In this document: positions 53,013 through 62,509 of the stretch, in pieces
How positions within the stretch are numbered: the first letter of the stretch is position 1
How the letters are laid out: each line of letters begins with the position of its first letter
From: Massilia psychrophila
GTDB taxonomy: Bacteria; Pseudomonadota; Gammaproteobacteria; Burkholderiales; Burkholderiaceae_D
DNA length: 64,000 nt
Assembly: GCF_002760665.1 (NCBI RefSeq)
Contig: NZ_PDOB01000015.1
Coordinates: forward strand, 1 to 64,000
Reading direction: 5' to 3'
Position numbers and translations under genes: made by a program
Notes under the pieces: model-generated
The model's input: the letters and a program-made list of their open reading frames with translations, nothing else
Databases searched by the model: none
Told to the model about the DNA's origin: nothing

Positions 53013-54977
53013 TCAGGACGCCAGCATGGTTTCGAATTCCGGCGCCGGCATGGCACGGCCGAACAGGAATCCCTGGCCGAAGTCGCAGCCTGCGCGCCTG
53101 AGCAATTCGGCCTGCTGACGCGTTTCGATCCCTTCGGCGATGACCCGCAGGCCGAGCTTATGGGCCATCACGATGATCGCTTCGCACAGCGCGACGTTAG
53201 CGGCGTCGCATTCGAGGTTGTAGACAAACGATTTGTCGATCTTGAGGAAGTCGAGGGCGAACCTGCGCAGGTAGGACAGCGACGAATAGCCGGTGCCGAA
53301 ATCGTCGAGCGTGATCTCGACGCCGGCCTGCTGGAATGCCAGCAGCTGCTTGAGCACCTCGGCGTCCGACGACAGCAGCAGGCCCTCGGTGATTTCGATG
53401 CCGATTTCCGGCACCGCCGGCACCTCACCCGGCTTGGCCGTGCCGAGCCAGTTGCGGCAGTTCGCGCCGTTGCCTTCGTAGAACTGCAAGGGCGACACGT
53501 TGACGTTGACGGTCAGGTGCGGATCGCGCGTGCGCCAGTGGCGCGCCCGGGCCAGCGCTTGCTCGTAGACCCAGTTGCCGATGCGCGAGATCAGCCCGGC
53601 ATGTTCGGCGATCGGGATGAATTCGGCCGGGCTGATGTCGCCGCGTTCCGGATGGTGCCAGCGCAGCAGCGCCTCGGCCTTGCGGACCTTGCCGTTGACA
53701 AGGTCGACGATCGGCTGGTAATACACTTCGAGCTGGCCGTTCTCCAATGCGCGACGCAGCTCGTTACTGATCGCCATGCGGTTTTGCGCCGCGTCCTGCA
53801 TGCTCGACTTGAAATAGGTAAAACGGTTGCGTCCGCGTTCCTTGGAGCGGTACATGGCCTGGTCGGCGTTGCGCAGCAGCTCGCCGGCGCTGGCGGCGTC
53901 GCGCGGATAGATGGTGATGCCGATGCTGGCGGAAATGTAGGCGGTTTCTGCGCCGATCATGAAGGGCCGCGCCAGGTCGTCGCACAGTTTTTGCGCGATG
54001 TCGGTCACCAGTTCGATGTCGTGCAAGTGAGCCAGCGTGATGGTGAATTCGTCGCCGCCGAGCCGGGCCACGGTGTCGCTTTGGCGGACGTGGCCGCACA
54101 GGCGCTGGCCGACCGCTTTTAATAGCAGGTCGCCGGCCTCATGGCCGCGCGTGTCGTTGATTTCCTTGAAATGGTCGAGGTCGATGAACAGCAGCGCCAG
54201 CGGCAAGCCGCTGCGCTGCGAGCGCTTGATGTCGAGCTCGATCCGGTCCTGGAACACGCTGCGGTTGGGCAGGCCGGTGAGGCGGTCGATGTTCACTTCG
54301 CGCAGCGCCTGCTCGACCAGTTGGCGGTCGTGCACTTCGCGGCTGAGGGCATGGGCCTGCTGCTGGAGACCGGCCACGGTGCGCTGCAGGGCGTCGCGCT
54401 GGGCGGCGGGATCGTAGCTTTCGGCCGGCAGCACCTCATTGTGCAGCGCGCACACGTCGTGGAAGATGCCGGTGTCGCTGGCCGAAGGAAAGGCCGACAA
54501 CGGATAGGCGCACAGCATGTTGAAATCGACTTGGTCGAGCAGCAGGTTGATATAGCGCTCGGCACGGACGGCGGTGTCGTGGACGATGTCGGACGGACAA
54601 TGCGCGCAGCCTGGCCTGACACACAGCAGCGCCGCCATTTCGCCGCAGAAGAACAAATCGCGCGCGCGGTCTTGGGTGGCCTCAAGGATGAGGTCGCCGA
54701 TGCTGGCGCGAAAGCGCTCCTCGTCGAGATGGCCGTCTTCCATATACGACGCCATCGCCACGTTGACGTCGATCCTGGTGTAGTGGCCTTCGGTGGCCTT
54801 GCCGCTGGCGTCCAGCAGGCCGCGCCCGGCCAGCAACCGTTCGAGCTGCGCCAAGTGCTCGCCGGTGGCAGCGGCGATAGCGCGGTTGCCGCCGATCAGC
54901 GCGGCGCCGACGTAGTCCGCCAAGACTTTGATAAGAAAAGTCTCGTTGTCGTAAAACTGTACGGTATGCGCACCCAT
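53013..54977 (-). CDS. MEDS-GGDEF-EAL c-di-GMP signalling protein
   Basis: A 654-residue protein from Met at 54977 (MGAHTVQFYDNETFLIKVLA). The N-terminal MEDS sensor domain (about 1-200) carries a Cys cluster CVRPGCAHC. A GGDEF domain follows (RLGGDEFTI, with RxxD site RQSD five residues before it) and then an EAL domain (KAEALLRWHH, DDFGTGYSSLSYL, IAEGIETRQQ). Both catalytic signatures are intact, so it may make and degrade c-di-GMP. A start at 55001 (MMRSGRTF) is possible. Confidence 0.93.
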   Translation of the reverse strand: MGAHTVQFYDNETFLIKVLADYVGAALIGGNRAIAAATGEHLAQLERLLAGRGLLDASGKATEGHYTRIDVNVAMASYMEDGHLDEERFRASIGDLILEATQDRARDLFFCGEMAALLCVRPGCAHCPSDIVHDTAVRAERYINLLLDQVDFNMLCAYPLSAFPSASDTGIFHDVCALHNEVLPAESYDPAAQRDALQRTVAGLQQQAHALSREVHDRQLVEQALREVNIDRLTGLPNRSVFQDRIELDIKRSQRSGLPLALLFIDLDHFKEINDTRGHEAGDLLLKAVGQRLCGHVRQSDTVARLGGDEFTITLAHLHDIELVTDIAQKLCDDLARPFMIGAETAYISASIGITIYPRDAASAGELLRNADQAMYRSKERGRNRFTYFKSSMQDAAQNRMAISNELRRALENGQLEVYYQPIVDLVNGKVRKAEALLRWHHPERGDISPAEFIPIAEHAGLISRIGNWVYEQALARARHWRTRDPHLTVNVNVSPLQFYEGNGANCRNWLGTAKPGEVPAVPEIGIEITEGLLLSSDAEVLKQLLAFQQAGVEITLDDFGTGYSSLSYLRRFALDFLKIDKSFVYNLECDAANVALCEAIIVMAHKLGLRVIAEGIETRQQAELLRRAGCDFGQGFLFGRAMPAPEFETMLAS

Positions 54978-55036
54978 GAATGTTCTGCCTGACCTCATCA
55001 ATCTACTTGGACACTTCGGGCGCGATTCGGTTTCGG

Positions 55037-55390
55037 CTATTTTTGGGGCGGCGACCGATACACGGTTGGCGCGCGGCGCGCCCTGGCGACGACGCCGCGT
55101 GCGTCAAACACGACAACGTATTCGCCGTAGCCGGCCGGCGTTGTAATCAGGTAACGCCATACCTCGACGCCGCTGTCGAAGCGGATCGCGGTGGTGGCGC
55201 CAAACCGGGCCAGCAGCATTGCCCGGGTGGTCACGCCTGGCTGCACCGCCTGGTCGATGGCGTCAATCGGCACGACCGTGCCGGGTGGGGCCGCCAGGGT
55301 GGTGGCGCAGCCGGCCAAAATCGCCGCGCACATGAGAACGTACATGAGAACGCACATGAGAACGTACAAGCGAGCGCAAAAGCGCTTCAT
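55037..55390 (-). CDS. small lipoprotein with a repeated signal peptide
   Basis: A 117-residue lipoprotein. The lipobox is LAGC (Cys near residue 25) and the mature part contains VVPIDAIDQAVQPGVTTRAM and WRYLITTPAGYGEYVVVFDA, a SmpA/BamE-like pattern but too short to be sure. The signal peptide has a 12-base tandem repeat (VLMC-VLMY-VLMC). Its ATG overlaps the stop of the upstream gene (ATGA), so the two are coupled. Confidence 0.75.
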   Translation of the reverse strand: MKRFCARLYVLMCVLMYVLMCAAILAGCATTLAAPPGTVVPIDAIDQAVQPGVTTRAMLLARFGATTAIRFDSGVEVWRYLITTPAGYGEYVVVFDARGVVARARRAPTVYRSPPQK

Positions 55391-56214
55391 GGCGTCTTCC
55401 CGGCTTGGTCGTCGATGAAGTCGAATTCGACCAGCGTGTCGTCGGGCCAGCTGCGGTCCCAGATCGGCGCGTAATAACTGCGCTCGAGCAGCACCTGGCA
55501 ATCGCAGTAGGGCAGCGTTTCAGCCGTCTGGTCGCCGGCCGCGTACAGCATCGTGAACGGCAGCGCTTCCACCCGGGTCCCAAAGCGCACAGTGACGCCG
55601 TAGATCGGCCGCTCGGCAAAGAACAGGTAGTTGCCTTCGGGGCTGGAGCAGACCTGGTCGGTGTCGGTCAGCAGGTTCGACAGCCAGCCGAACACCGGCG
55701 CGCTGTTCGAGATCAGGCCGGCGTCCATGCCGGCCTTGCATTCGAGCCGCAGGTCGCCGAGCCGGCGCACGCCGTCGAGCAAACCAGGAGTGCGCACCGA
55801 TACGCGCCACGTCATGCTGTCGGTCTTGCGGTTGGCCAGCACGGCGGCGTCTTCGCGCAAGGCTTGCTCGTTACGCGGCAGCACGAAACTGTTGTCGTCG
55901 GCCACCGGCACCGGCACGGTAACGGTGTCGCCGGCAATGCGCAACGTAATGCCGGTCATTTTCGCCGTCGATATCCGCCGCAGCAGACGGAATCGCAACG
56001 TCGCGGCAGGCGCCAGCGCATGTTCGCGCTCGAAGCGTTCCATCCCTTTTATCATTTTCCGGTAGGATTTGTCGACGGGGTCGCGGGTGCTCGACACGGT
56101 GACGCTCTGGATCGGCTGCGGCTCCTGGGCCAGCGCTGGTGCGTTGCAACAGGCGGCCAGCACGAGGGCACAGGCGATGAGGGCGTTCGGATGGTGCAAG
56201 TAAATAAACATCAT
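55387..56214 (-). CDS. exported protein of unknown function
   Basis: A 275-residue protein with a signal peptide (NALIACALVLAACCNAPALA) and no domain I recognise. Motifs that stand out are SSTRDPVDKSYRKMIKGMER near the N-terminus of the mature protein, CDCQVLLERSYYAPIWDRSW near the end and scattered Cys residues that could form disulfides. It overlaps the lipoprotein gene downstream by 4 bases. Met at 56214 or the next codon is the likely start. Confidence 0.7.
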   Translation of the reverse strand: MMFIYLHHPNALIACALVLAACCNAPALAQEPQPIQSVTVSSTRDPVDKSYRKMIKGMERFEREHALAPAATLRFRLLRRISTAKMTGITLRIAGDTVTVPVPVADDNSFVLPRNEQALREDAAVLANRKTDSMTWRVSVRTPGLLDGVRRLGDLRLECKAGMDAGLISNSAPVFGWLSNLLTDTDQVCSSPEGNYLFFAERPIYGVTVRFGTRVEALPFTMLYAAGDQTAETLPYCDCQVLLERSYYAPIWDRSWPDDTLVEFDFIDDQAGKTP

Positions 56215-56274
56215 GCTCAAATAATATGCCGATCGCCGATCGCCGATGGCGGGACGCACCACTGAACAGCCCGC

Positions 56275-56829
56275 TTACCAGTGGCGCAGGCGGCCCGTAT
56301 CCATATGGACGAACTGCGAATCGGGATAGTAGCCGACCCCGCCGCCGCCGACGCGCAGCGCGGCCTTGTGCAGCGACGCCAGGTCGCGGCCCGGAATGCG
56401 CACGTCGATCGCCTTGCCGTCCAGGTGCATGCTGTGCTTGGCGACGCCGCTGGTTTTCTCGGCCAGCAGCTGGTTCGAGGCCGGCGAACGGTAGCCCGAT
56501 ATGATGTGGACGACGCTGTTGGCGCCGACGGCGCTGCTGACCTGGTCAAGCAAAAGCAGCAGCTTCGGATCGATTGGCGCAACTTGGTTGTTGCGATGGT
56601 CGCGCAGCAGCTGGTTGATGTCGTCCATCGCGCCGGGCACGAATTGGCCTTCTGCCCAAAACACGGTGCGCAGCGATTCGCCGGTGTGCGTGTTGTACAT
56701 GCGCAGGGTGCGTTCGTGCGGCGTCGCCAGCAGGGGCGCCGCTGCCGGCGCCGCGCGCACTATGGCGGGAGCGGCCAGCACTGAAGCGAGCATGGCGGAG
56801 CTTTTTAGAAATGAGCGGCGGTGGTTCAT
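56275..56829 (-). CDS. DUF882 (YcbK/MepK-like) murein endopeptidase, Tat-exported
   Basis: A 184-residue protein. It has a twin-arginine signal (MNHRRSFLKSSAML), then TGESLRTVFWAEGQF, the metal-binding stretch SGVAKHSMHLDGKAIDVRI and FVHMDTGRLRHW at the C-terminus, which together match the DUF882/M15-type peptidase fold. In E. coli the homologue MepK cuts 3-3 crosslinks in peptidoglycan. The likely zinc ligands are His in KHSMH, Asp in AIDVR and His in FVHMD. Confidence 0.9.
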   Translation of the reverse strand: MNHRRSFLKSSAMLASVLAAPAIVRAAPAAAPLLATPHERTLRMYNTHTGESLRTVFWAEGQFVPGAMDDINQLLRDHRNNQVAPIDPKLLLLLDQVSSAVGANSVVHIISGYRSPASNQLLAEKTSGVAKHSMHLDGKAIDVRIPGRDLASLHKAALRVGGGGVGYYPDSQFVHMDTGRLRHW

Positions 56830-56999
56830 GATACTTCCTCACGCAGGTTCACAAGAATCCATCATACAGGCATGCCGCTTTGGCTGTTGTAAATGTTTTA
56901 ATGGCAATATTGTTACGCAGAAAAGCAGCCGTGGCCGGCGGGAAAAAACCATCCGCATTAAAATTGGTTCTCCCTTTTTTCATTGTACATCGCAAAAAC

Positions 57000-57989
57000 A
57001 TGATTCCCTTGTCCGTGCTTGACCTGTCCCCGATTGCCGAAGGCAGCGATGCCGCCCAATCGTTTCGTAATTCGCTGGAGCTGGCGCAGCACGCCGAACG
57101 CTGGAATTACCAGCGTTTCTGGCTGGCCGAGCACCATGGCATGCAAGGCATCGCCAGCGCCGCCACCGCCGTGCTGATCGGCCATGTCGCCGGCGGCACC
57201 AGCCGCATCCGGGTCGGCGCCGGCGGCATCATGCTGCCGAATCATTCTCCGCTGGTCATTGCCGAGCAGTTCGGTACGCTGGCGTCGCTGTATCCGGGCC
57301 GCATCGACCTTGGCCTTGGCCGCGCGCCCGGTTCCGACCAGCTTACCGCGCGCGCGCTGCGCCGCAACCTCGGTTCCGACGCCGACGAGTTCCCGCAAGA
57401 CGTCGCCCAACTTCGGGATTATTTGTCCGACGCGCCGCGCCAGCAGGTGCTGGCGGTGCCGGGGCAGGGGTTGAAAGTACCGCTGTGGATACTCGGCTCG
57501 AGCCTGTTCGGCGCCCAGCTGGCGGCCGCGCTCGGCCTGCCGTACGCCTTTGCGTCGCACTTCGCGCCGCAGCAGATGATGCAGGCGGTGGCGCTGTACC
57601 GCGCCACGTTCAAGCCATCGGCCCAACAGGACAAGCCGTACGTGATGCTCGGCTTTAACGTGTTCGCCGCCGACACCGACGAACAGGCGCAGTTGCTGGC
57701 AACGTCGATGCAGCAAGCCTTCGTCAACCTGCGCAGCGGCCGTCCCGGTAAGCTGCAGCCGCCCAAGCCGGGCTACCTCGAGAGCCTGGGGCCGCAGGAA
57801 CACGGCATGCTCGAACAGGTGCTGTCGTGCTCGGCCATCGGTTCGCCCGACACCGTGCGGCGCGACCTGGAAGCGTTCATCGCGCGCACTGGCGCCGACG
57901 AGCTGATGGTGACGTCGCAGATCTTCGATCAGACAGCGCGGCTGCGCTCGTATGAAATTACCGCGGGCGTGCGCGACGGCAGCGCCTGA
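57000..57989 (+). CDS. LLM class flavin-dependent oxidoreductase
   Basis: A 329-residue luciferase-like monooxygenase family protein from ATG 57000 ([20 protein letters not shown]). It contains [37 protein letters not shown] and [17 protein letters not shown], the signature of the MsnO8/YhbW group. The substrate is unknown. The frame open back to 56880 is not preferred. Confidence 0.93.
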   Translation: MIPLSVLDLSPIAEGSDAAQSFRNSLELAQHAERWNYQRFWLAEHHGMQGIASAATAVLIGHVAGGTSRIRVGAGGIMLPNHSPLVIAEQFGTLASLYPGRIDLGLGRAPGSDQLTARALRRNLGSDADEFPQDVAQLRDYLSDAPRQQVLAVPGQGLKVPLWILGSSLFGAQLAAALGLPYAFASHFAPQQMMQAVALYRATFKPSAQQDKPYVMLGFNVFAADTDEQAQLLATSMQQAFVNLRSGRPGKLQPPKPGYLESLGPQEHGMLEQVLSCSAIGSPDTVRRDLEAFIARTGADELMVTSQIFDQTARLRSYEITAGVRDGSA

Positions 57990-58051
57990 TTTGGTAGGGT
58001 GACGTGGAAATATTTACACATTGCATAGGCGAAAAGGCAATAAAGTGACAT

Positions 58052-58081
58052 GCGCACCGGTCTGGATCCAGACCGGCGCGC
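58052..58081. terminator. 30-bp near-perfect palindrome between two genes
   Basis: GCGC-A-CCGGTCTGG and its reverse complement meet at the centre, with a single A/C mismatch. A T-rich stretch (ATTTTAATTTTT) begins about 10 bases later. It may end the flavin oxidoreductase transcript or act as an operator for the M16 peptidase gene starting at 58145. Confidence 0.55.
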
Positions 58082-58144
58082 TGGCTCATTTTAATTTTTC
58101 GTCGCACCAATCGGCTTACCCAGCCGAAATTATGGAGGTAAAGC

Positions 58145-60931
58145 ATGACCACGTTTATCCGCACCAGCATCCTGGCGGCGTCGATTGCCATGATCGTCGC
58201 CGGCGGCCTGACCCAAGGGGTGGCTCACGGCGCCCCCGTAGTCCAGCCGGCCGGCAAGATGGACATTGCCATTCCCGATGTGCCGTACACCAAATTCGTC
58301 CTCAAGAATGGGCTGACTTTGCTGGTGCATGAAGACCACAAAACGCCGGTGGTGGCGATCAACACCTGGTACCACGTCGGCTCGAAAAACGAAAAAGCCG
58401 GCAAGACCGGATTTGCCCACCTGTTCGAACACCTGATGTTCAGCGGTAGCGAGAATTTCAACAAAGGCTACATCAACGCCATGGAGCGCATCGGCGCGAC
58501 CAACCTGAACGGCACCACCAACCAGGACCGCACCAATTATTTTGAGAACGTGCCGACCTCGATGCTGGACTACGCGCTGTTTGCCGAGAGCGACCGGATG
58601 GGCTACCTGCTCGGCGTGATCGACCAGAAAAAACTCGACCTGCAGCGCGGCGTGGTGCAAAACGAAAAGCGCCAGCGCGAAAACCAGCCGTACGGCGTTG
58701 CCTACCAGCTGCTGACGGAAAACACCTGGCCGGCCGGCCATCCGTATTCGTGGACCGTGATCGGCTCGATGAAAGACCTCGATGCGGCGTCGATGCCGGA
58801 CGTGCACGAGTGGTTCAAGTCTAATTACGGACCGAACAACACGACCTTGGTGCTGGCCGGCGATATCACGCCGGACGTGGCGCGCCAAAAAGTGGAAAAA
58901 TATTTCGGCGACATTCCAGCCGGCCCGCCGCTGGCCAAGCACGCGGCGTGGATCGCCAAGCGCACCGGCACCCACCGCGGCCTGGTCCAGGACCGGGTGC
59001 CTCAGGCGCGCCTGTACCGCGTCTGGAACGTGCCGGGCGCGCATACCGCGAGCGAGCCCTTGCTCGACCTGGCGGCCCACGTGCTGGGCGGCGGCAAGAC
59101 GTCGCGCTTCTACAAGCGGCTGGTCTACAAGGAGCAGCTGGCCACCAGCGCCTCGGCCAGCAACGACTCGTCCGAAATCGCCGGCCAGTTCGAGCTGACG
59201 CTGACCGCGCGTCCCGGCGTCGACCTGGGCCGCGTCGAAGCGGCGGGCGACGAAGAGTTGCGCACGTTAATGAAAAGCGGTCCGAGCGCGGCCGAACTGG
59301 AGCTTGCCAAGACAGCGATTTTGGCCCGCTATACCCGGATTGTCGAGCGGGTCGGCGGCTTCGGCGGCAAGAGCGACTTGCTGGCGTCGTGCGCGACCTT
59401 TACCGGCAACCCCGACTGCTACAAGGACTACCTCAAGCGCATCAAGGCGGCCACGCCGGCGCAGGTGAAGCAGGCGATGAATGAATGGCTCAGCGACGGC
59501 GACTACGTGCTTGAAGTGAAGCCGTTCCCGACCGGCCTGTCGAGCACCGCCAAGCTCGATCGCAGCAAGGAGCCGGCGATGGGCGCGCCGGAAACCTTGA
59601 ATTTGCCGCCGATGCAAAGAACCACCTTGTCGAACGGGCTCAACGTGGTGCTGGCCGAACGCCATGCGGCGCCGGTCGTGAATTTTTCGATGATGGTCGA
59701 CAGCGGCTACGCCGCCGATTCGCCCGAGTTGCCCGGTGTCGCCAGCCTGTCGCTGCGCATGCTGGAAGAAGGCACGCCGACGCGCGGCTCACTTAAAATC
59801 GGCGAGGAGTTCGAATCGCTGGGCGCCAATTTTTCGGCCAACAGCAACCTCGACGGCGGCTTCGTCCAGCTCAACGCGCTCAAGGCGACCATGCCGAAAG
59901 CGCTCGCCGTGTACGCCGACATCGTGCTGCACCCGGCCTTCCCGCAAAACGAGCTGGAGCGTTTGAAGAAGGACCAGCTGGCGGCGATCCAGCGCGAAAA
60001 AAGCAATCCGAATGCGATGGCGCTGCGGGTCATCCCGAGCCTGTTGTACGGCAAGGACCATGCTTATTCGCTGCCGATGAGCGGGACCGGCACTGAAACC
60101 TCGGTGGCGCGCATTTCGCGCGATGATTTGGTCAACTACCACCGGACCTGGTTCAAGCCCAACAACGCCACCTTGCTGGTGGTTGGCGACACCACGCTGG
60201 CCGAGGTGACGCCGCTGCTGGAGAAGGCGTTCGGCGGCTGGAAGGCCGGCGCGGTGCCGAAGAAGAATGTGGTCGAGGTGGCGCAGCCGGCCAAAACGGT
60301 GGTCTACCTGATCGATCGCCCGGGTTCGCAGCAAAGCGTGATCTACGGCGTGCAGCTGGCGCCGCCGCGCAATTCGCCCGATTCGGTGCAGCTGGGGGTG
60401 GTCAACACCATCTTCGGCGGCAGCTTCAGTTCACGCATCAACATGAACCTGCGCGAAGACAAGCACTGGTCGTATGGCGTCGGCTCGCAGTTGCCGCCGG
60501 CGGTCGGCCAGCGGCTTTACATGAGCAGCTCGCCCGTGCAGACCGACAAGACGCGCGAGTCGCTCCATGAGCTGGTGATGGAATACGCCAACGTCGCCGG
60601 CGGCAAGCCAATCACCGCGGCCGAGCTGCAAGATGCGCAGACCAACGCCACCCTCGGCTTGCCGGGTTCGTTCGAGACGGCCGGCCAGCTCAGCAGCGCC
60701 TATTCGACCATCCTGCAGTACAAGCTGCCTGAAAACTACTTCAATACCTACACCGGCACGGTGATGGCAATGACGCCGGAGCAGACCAATGCCCTGGCGG
60801 CACGCACCATCATGCCGGGCAAGCTGGTGTGGGTGGTGGTGGGCGACATGAGCCGGGTCGAAGCGGGCATCCGCGAGATGAAGCTGGGCGAAGTGCGCAA
60901 GATCGACGTTGACGGTAATCCGGTGCAGTAA
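58145..60931 (+). CDS. M16 family zinc peptidase (pitrilysin-like, two-lobe)
   Basis: A 928-residue exported peptidase with a signal peptide (SILAASIAMIVAGGLTQGVA). The first lobe has the inverted zinc motif HLFEH in GFAHLFEHLMFSG near residue 95, with the third ligand in the NEKRQRENQPYG region. The second lobe (from about 480, TLSNGLNVVLAERHAAPVV) lacks the motif, as usual for the paired inactive lobe. It is probably periplasmic and degrades peptides. A strong terminator follows 19 bases after the stop. Confidence 0.93.
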   Translation: MTTFIRTSILAASIAMIVAGGLTQGVAHGAPVVQPAGKMDIAIPDVPYTKFVLKNGLTLLVHEDHKTPVVAINTWYHVGSKNEKAGKTGFAHLFEHLMFSGSENFNKGYINAMERIGATNLNGTTNQDRTNYFENVPTSMLDYALFAESDRMGYLLGVIDQKKLDLQRGVVQNEKRQRENQPYGVAYQLLTENTWPAGHPYSWTVIGSMKDLDAASMPDVHEWFKSNYGPNNTTLVLAGDITPDVARQKVEKYFGDIPAGPPLAKHAAWIAKRTGTHRGLVQDRVPQARLYRVWNVPGAHTASEPLLDLAAHVLGGGKTSRFYKRLVYKEQLATSASASNDSSEIAGQFELTLTARPGVDLGRVEAAGDEELRTLMKSGPSAAELELAKTAILARYTRIVERVGGFGGKSDLLASCATFTGNPDCYKDYLKRIKAATPAQVKQAMNEWLSDGDYVLEVKPFPTGLSSTAKLDRSKEPAMGAPETLNLPPMQRTTLSNGLNVVLAERHAAPVVNFSMMVDSGYAADSPELPGVASLSLRMLEEGTPTRGSLKIGEEFESLGANFSANSNLDGGFVQLNALKATMPKALAVYADIVLHPAFPQNELERLKKDQLAAIQREKSNPNAMALRVIPSLLYGKDHAYSLPMSGTGTETSVARISRDDLVNYHRTWFKPNNATLLVVGDTTLAEVTPLLEKAFGGWKAGAVPKKNVVEVAQPAKTVVYLIDRPGSQQSVIYGVQLAPPRNSPDSVQLGVVNTIFGGSFSSRINMNLREDKHWSYGVGSQLPPAVGQRLYMSSSPVQTDKTRESLHELVMEYANVAGGKPITAAELQDAQTNATLGLPGSFETAGQLSSAYSTILQYKLPENYFNTYTGTVMAMTPEQTNALAARTIMPGKLVWVVVGDMSRVEAGIREMKLGEVRKIDVDGNPVQ

Positions 60932-60950
60932 GCCACGCGGTACAAAAACG

Positions 60951-60983
60951 ACAGCCCCGCCGGCACCACGCCGGCGGGGCTGT
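60951..60983 (+). terminator. strong hairpin terminator after the M16 peptidase
   Basis: ACAGCCCCGCCGGC (60951-60964), loop ACCAC, GCCGGCGGGGCTGT (60970-60983): a perfect 14-bp stem. Only a short T pair follows. Confidence 0.8.
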
Positions 60984-61115
60984 TCAGGCGCTGTATTTTA
61001 CCTGGAGCGCAACGGCGACACTGACGAAAAAGCGGACCGGCGCCTCAGCTACAAAGGCGAGCCGGACGCGGCGGCGCTGGGCTTCGATTTCAAGATGGCC
61101 AAGTCGCATCCGTAA
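60984..61115 (+). pseudogene. C-terminal fragment of a lost gene
   Basis: The frame reads VFYLERNGDTDEKADRRLSY and then KGEPDAAALGFDFKMAKSHP, ending TAA at 61113-61115. The amino-acid mix is protein-like, but the hairpin of the terminator lies directly upstream and there is no start. It looks like the tail of a gene whose front part is gone. Confidence 0.4.
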
Positions 61116-61128
61116 AGCGCAACCAGGC

Positions 61129-61848
61129 TCATTGCTTGCGGTGCTCGAGGAACCAGTCGAACAGGCCGGCTTCGCCGTACGCATAAACCCAGGCGTCGCT
61201 ATGGCCGGCCCCGGGCAGCACCGTGTATTTGACGTCGCCGCCGGCCGCCTTCAGCGCGGCCACCATGCTGGCCGACTCGCGCTCGGGCACCGACTTGTCC
61301 TTCAGGCCGTGGAACACCCAGGCCGGCACGGCTTTCAACTGGCCGATGCGCAGCGTGTTGCCGCCGCCGCAGATCGGCGCGATGGCGGCGAAATAACCCG
61401 GGTAGTTCATCGCCAGGTCCCAGGCGCCGTAGCCGCCCATGCTGATGCCGGTCAGGTAGACCCGGCTGCGGTCGACGTTGTACCTTGCCAGCACCTCGTC
61501 GAGCATGGCCTTGAGCAGGTTGGCGTGCCACCATTCGCCGCTTGGCACCTGCGGCGACACCACCATGAACGGGAAGTCCGGATCCTTGTCGGCCAGCGCC
61601 GGCGGCCCCCAGGTCTTTACCTTGTCCAGGTCGTTGCCGCGTTCGCCCGATCCGTGCAGGAAGACAATCAGCGGCACCGGAGTACCTTTCGCCGAGTACG
61701 TTTTCGGCAGGAAGGTTAAATAACTGAGTTCGGCGTGGACCGTCATCGTCCGCGCCTTCTGCTGCGGCGGTGGCTGCGCCTGGGCGGGGAAGCCTGCCGC
61801 CAAGGCCAGGACGCCAATGAGCAGGTGGTGCAAGGCGAAGTTGGGCAT
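61129..61848 (-). CDS. exported alpha/beta hydrolase (esterase, PHB-depolymerase-like)
   Basis: A 239-residue protein with a signal peptide (LHHLLIGVLALAAGFPAQAQ). The oxyanion region is FLHGSGERG, the nucleophile Ser lies in GISMGGYGAWDLA, the Asp in GLKDKSVPER and the His in GAGHSDAWVYA. This is the predicted-peptidase / carbohydrate-esterase-1-like group. Met at 61848 is chosen because the frame upstream runs through a terminator hairpin (61884-61919). Confidence 0.87.
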   Translation of the reverse strand: MPNFALHHLLIGVLALAAGFPAQAQPPPQQKARTMTVHAELSYLTFLPKTYSAKGTPVPLIVFLHGSGERGNDLDKVKTWGPPALADKDPDFPFMVVSPQVPSGEWWHANLLKAMLDEVLARYNVDRSRVYLTGISMGGYGAWDLAMNYPGYFAAIAPICGGGNTLRIGQLKAVPAWVFHGLKDKSVPERESASMVAALKAAGGDVKYTVLPGAGHSDAWVYAYGEAGLFDWFLEHRKQ

Positions 61849-61883
61849 GGTCGCGGCGCGGCTAGCAAGGGTAAGGGCCAGGC

Positions 61884-61919
61884 AGGAGAAAGCCAACCGT
61901 TGCAGGTTGGCTTTCTCCT
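61884..61919 (-). terminator. perfect 15-bp hairpin after psiF-like gene
   Basis: AGGAGAAAGCCAACC (61884-61898), six-base loop, GGTTGGCTTTCTCCT (61905-61919). It lies 38 bases downstream of the PsiF gene on the minus strand and separates it from the hydrolase gene. There is no long T tract. Confidence 0.75.
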
Positions 61920-61956
61920 GACGAAGCGGCGCAATTGGCCGCTTCATACGGGGGAG

Positions 61957-62277
61957 CTACCGCGCAGCGCTCAGGCAGGACTTCATGAACGATTTACGCT
62001 CGTCACCTTTCTTGCCGGTGGCGTCAACGTTGCAGCTCTTCATTTTTTGCTGCTGGGTCATCGGGGCCGGCGCCGACAGGCAGGTCTTCATGAAGGTCTT
62101 GCGCTCATCGCCTTTTTTGCCGGCGGCATCGGCGTTGCAGGTCACCATCTTGCTTTGCTGGGCAGTCTTGGCCGCTGGCGCGGCCGTGGCTGCGCCTGGT
62201 GCGACTGTTGCGACTGGTGCGGCAAAGGCGGCGGCGGACATCGACAGGGCGACGCAGGCGATTAAGATTTTCTTCAT
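61957..62277 (-). CDS. PsiF-repeat protein, exported
   Basis: A 106-residue protein with a signal peptide (KKILIACVALSMSAAAFAAP) and two PsiF repeats, each CNxxAxGKKGDERKxFMKxCL (Cys-containing, about 47-67 and 82-102). The E. coli namesake is a phosphate-starvation-inducible gene; the function is unknown. The two repeats are separated by an Ala/Pro linker. Confidence 0.92.
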   Translation of the reverse strand: MKKILIACVALSMSAAAFAAPVATVAPGAATAAPAAKTAQQSKMVTCNADAAGKKGDERKTFMKTCLSAPAPMTQQQKMKSCNVDATGKKGDERKSFMKSCLSAAR

Positions 62278-62509
62278 GATGGTATCCCGGGGTGATGGCG
62301 CAGGTGGGCACGCCGATGATGGTGAAACTCATGATGCGACACAATGACGAAAATGACAAGTCGCCTATTTCCGAACCCAATCCTTCGCCAACGGCAGCCG
62401 CTTCCGAGCCGGTTCGGCCAGCACGTTTAAGGGCCCCTCTTGCCTTTTCGCCAAGGGCTGCTAACCTAGGCTATCCATCGTTCATACAACGATAATCAAG
62501 GAGAACACC

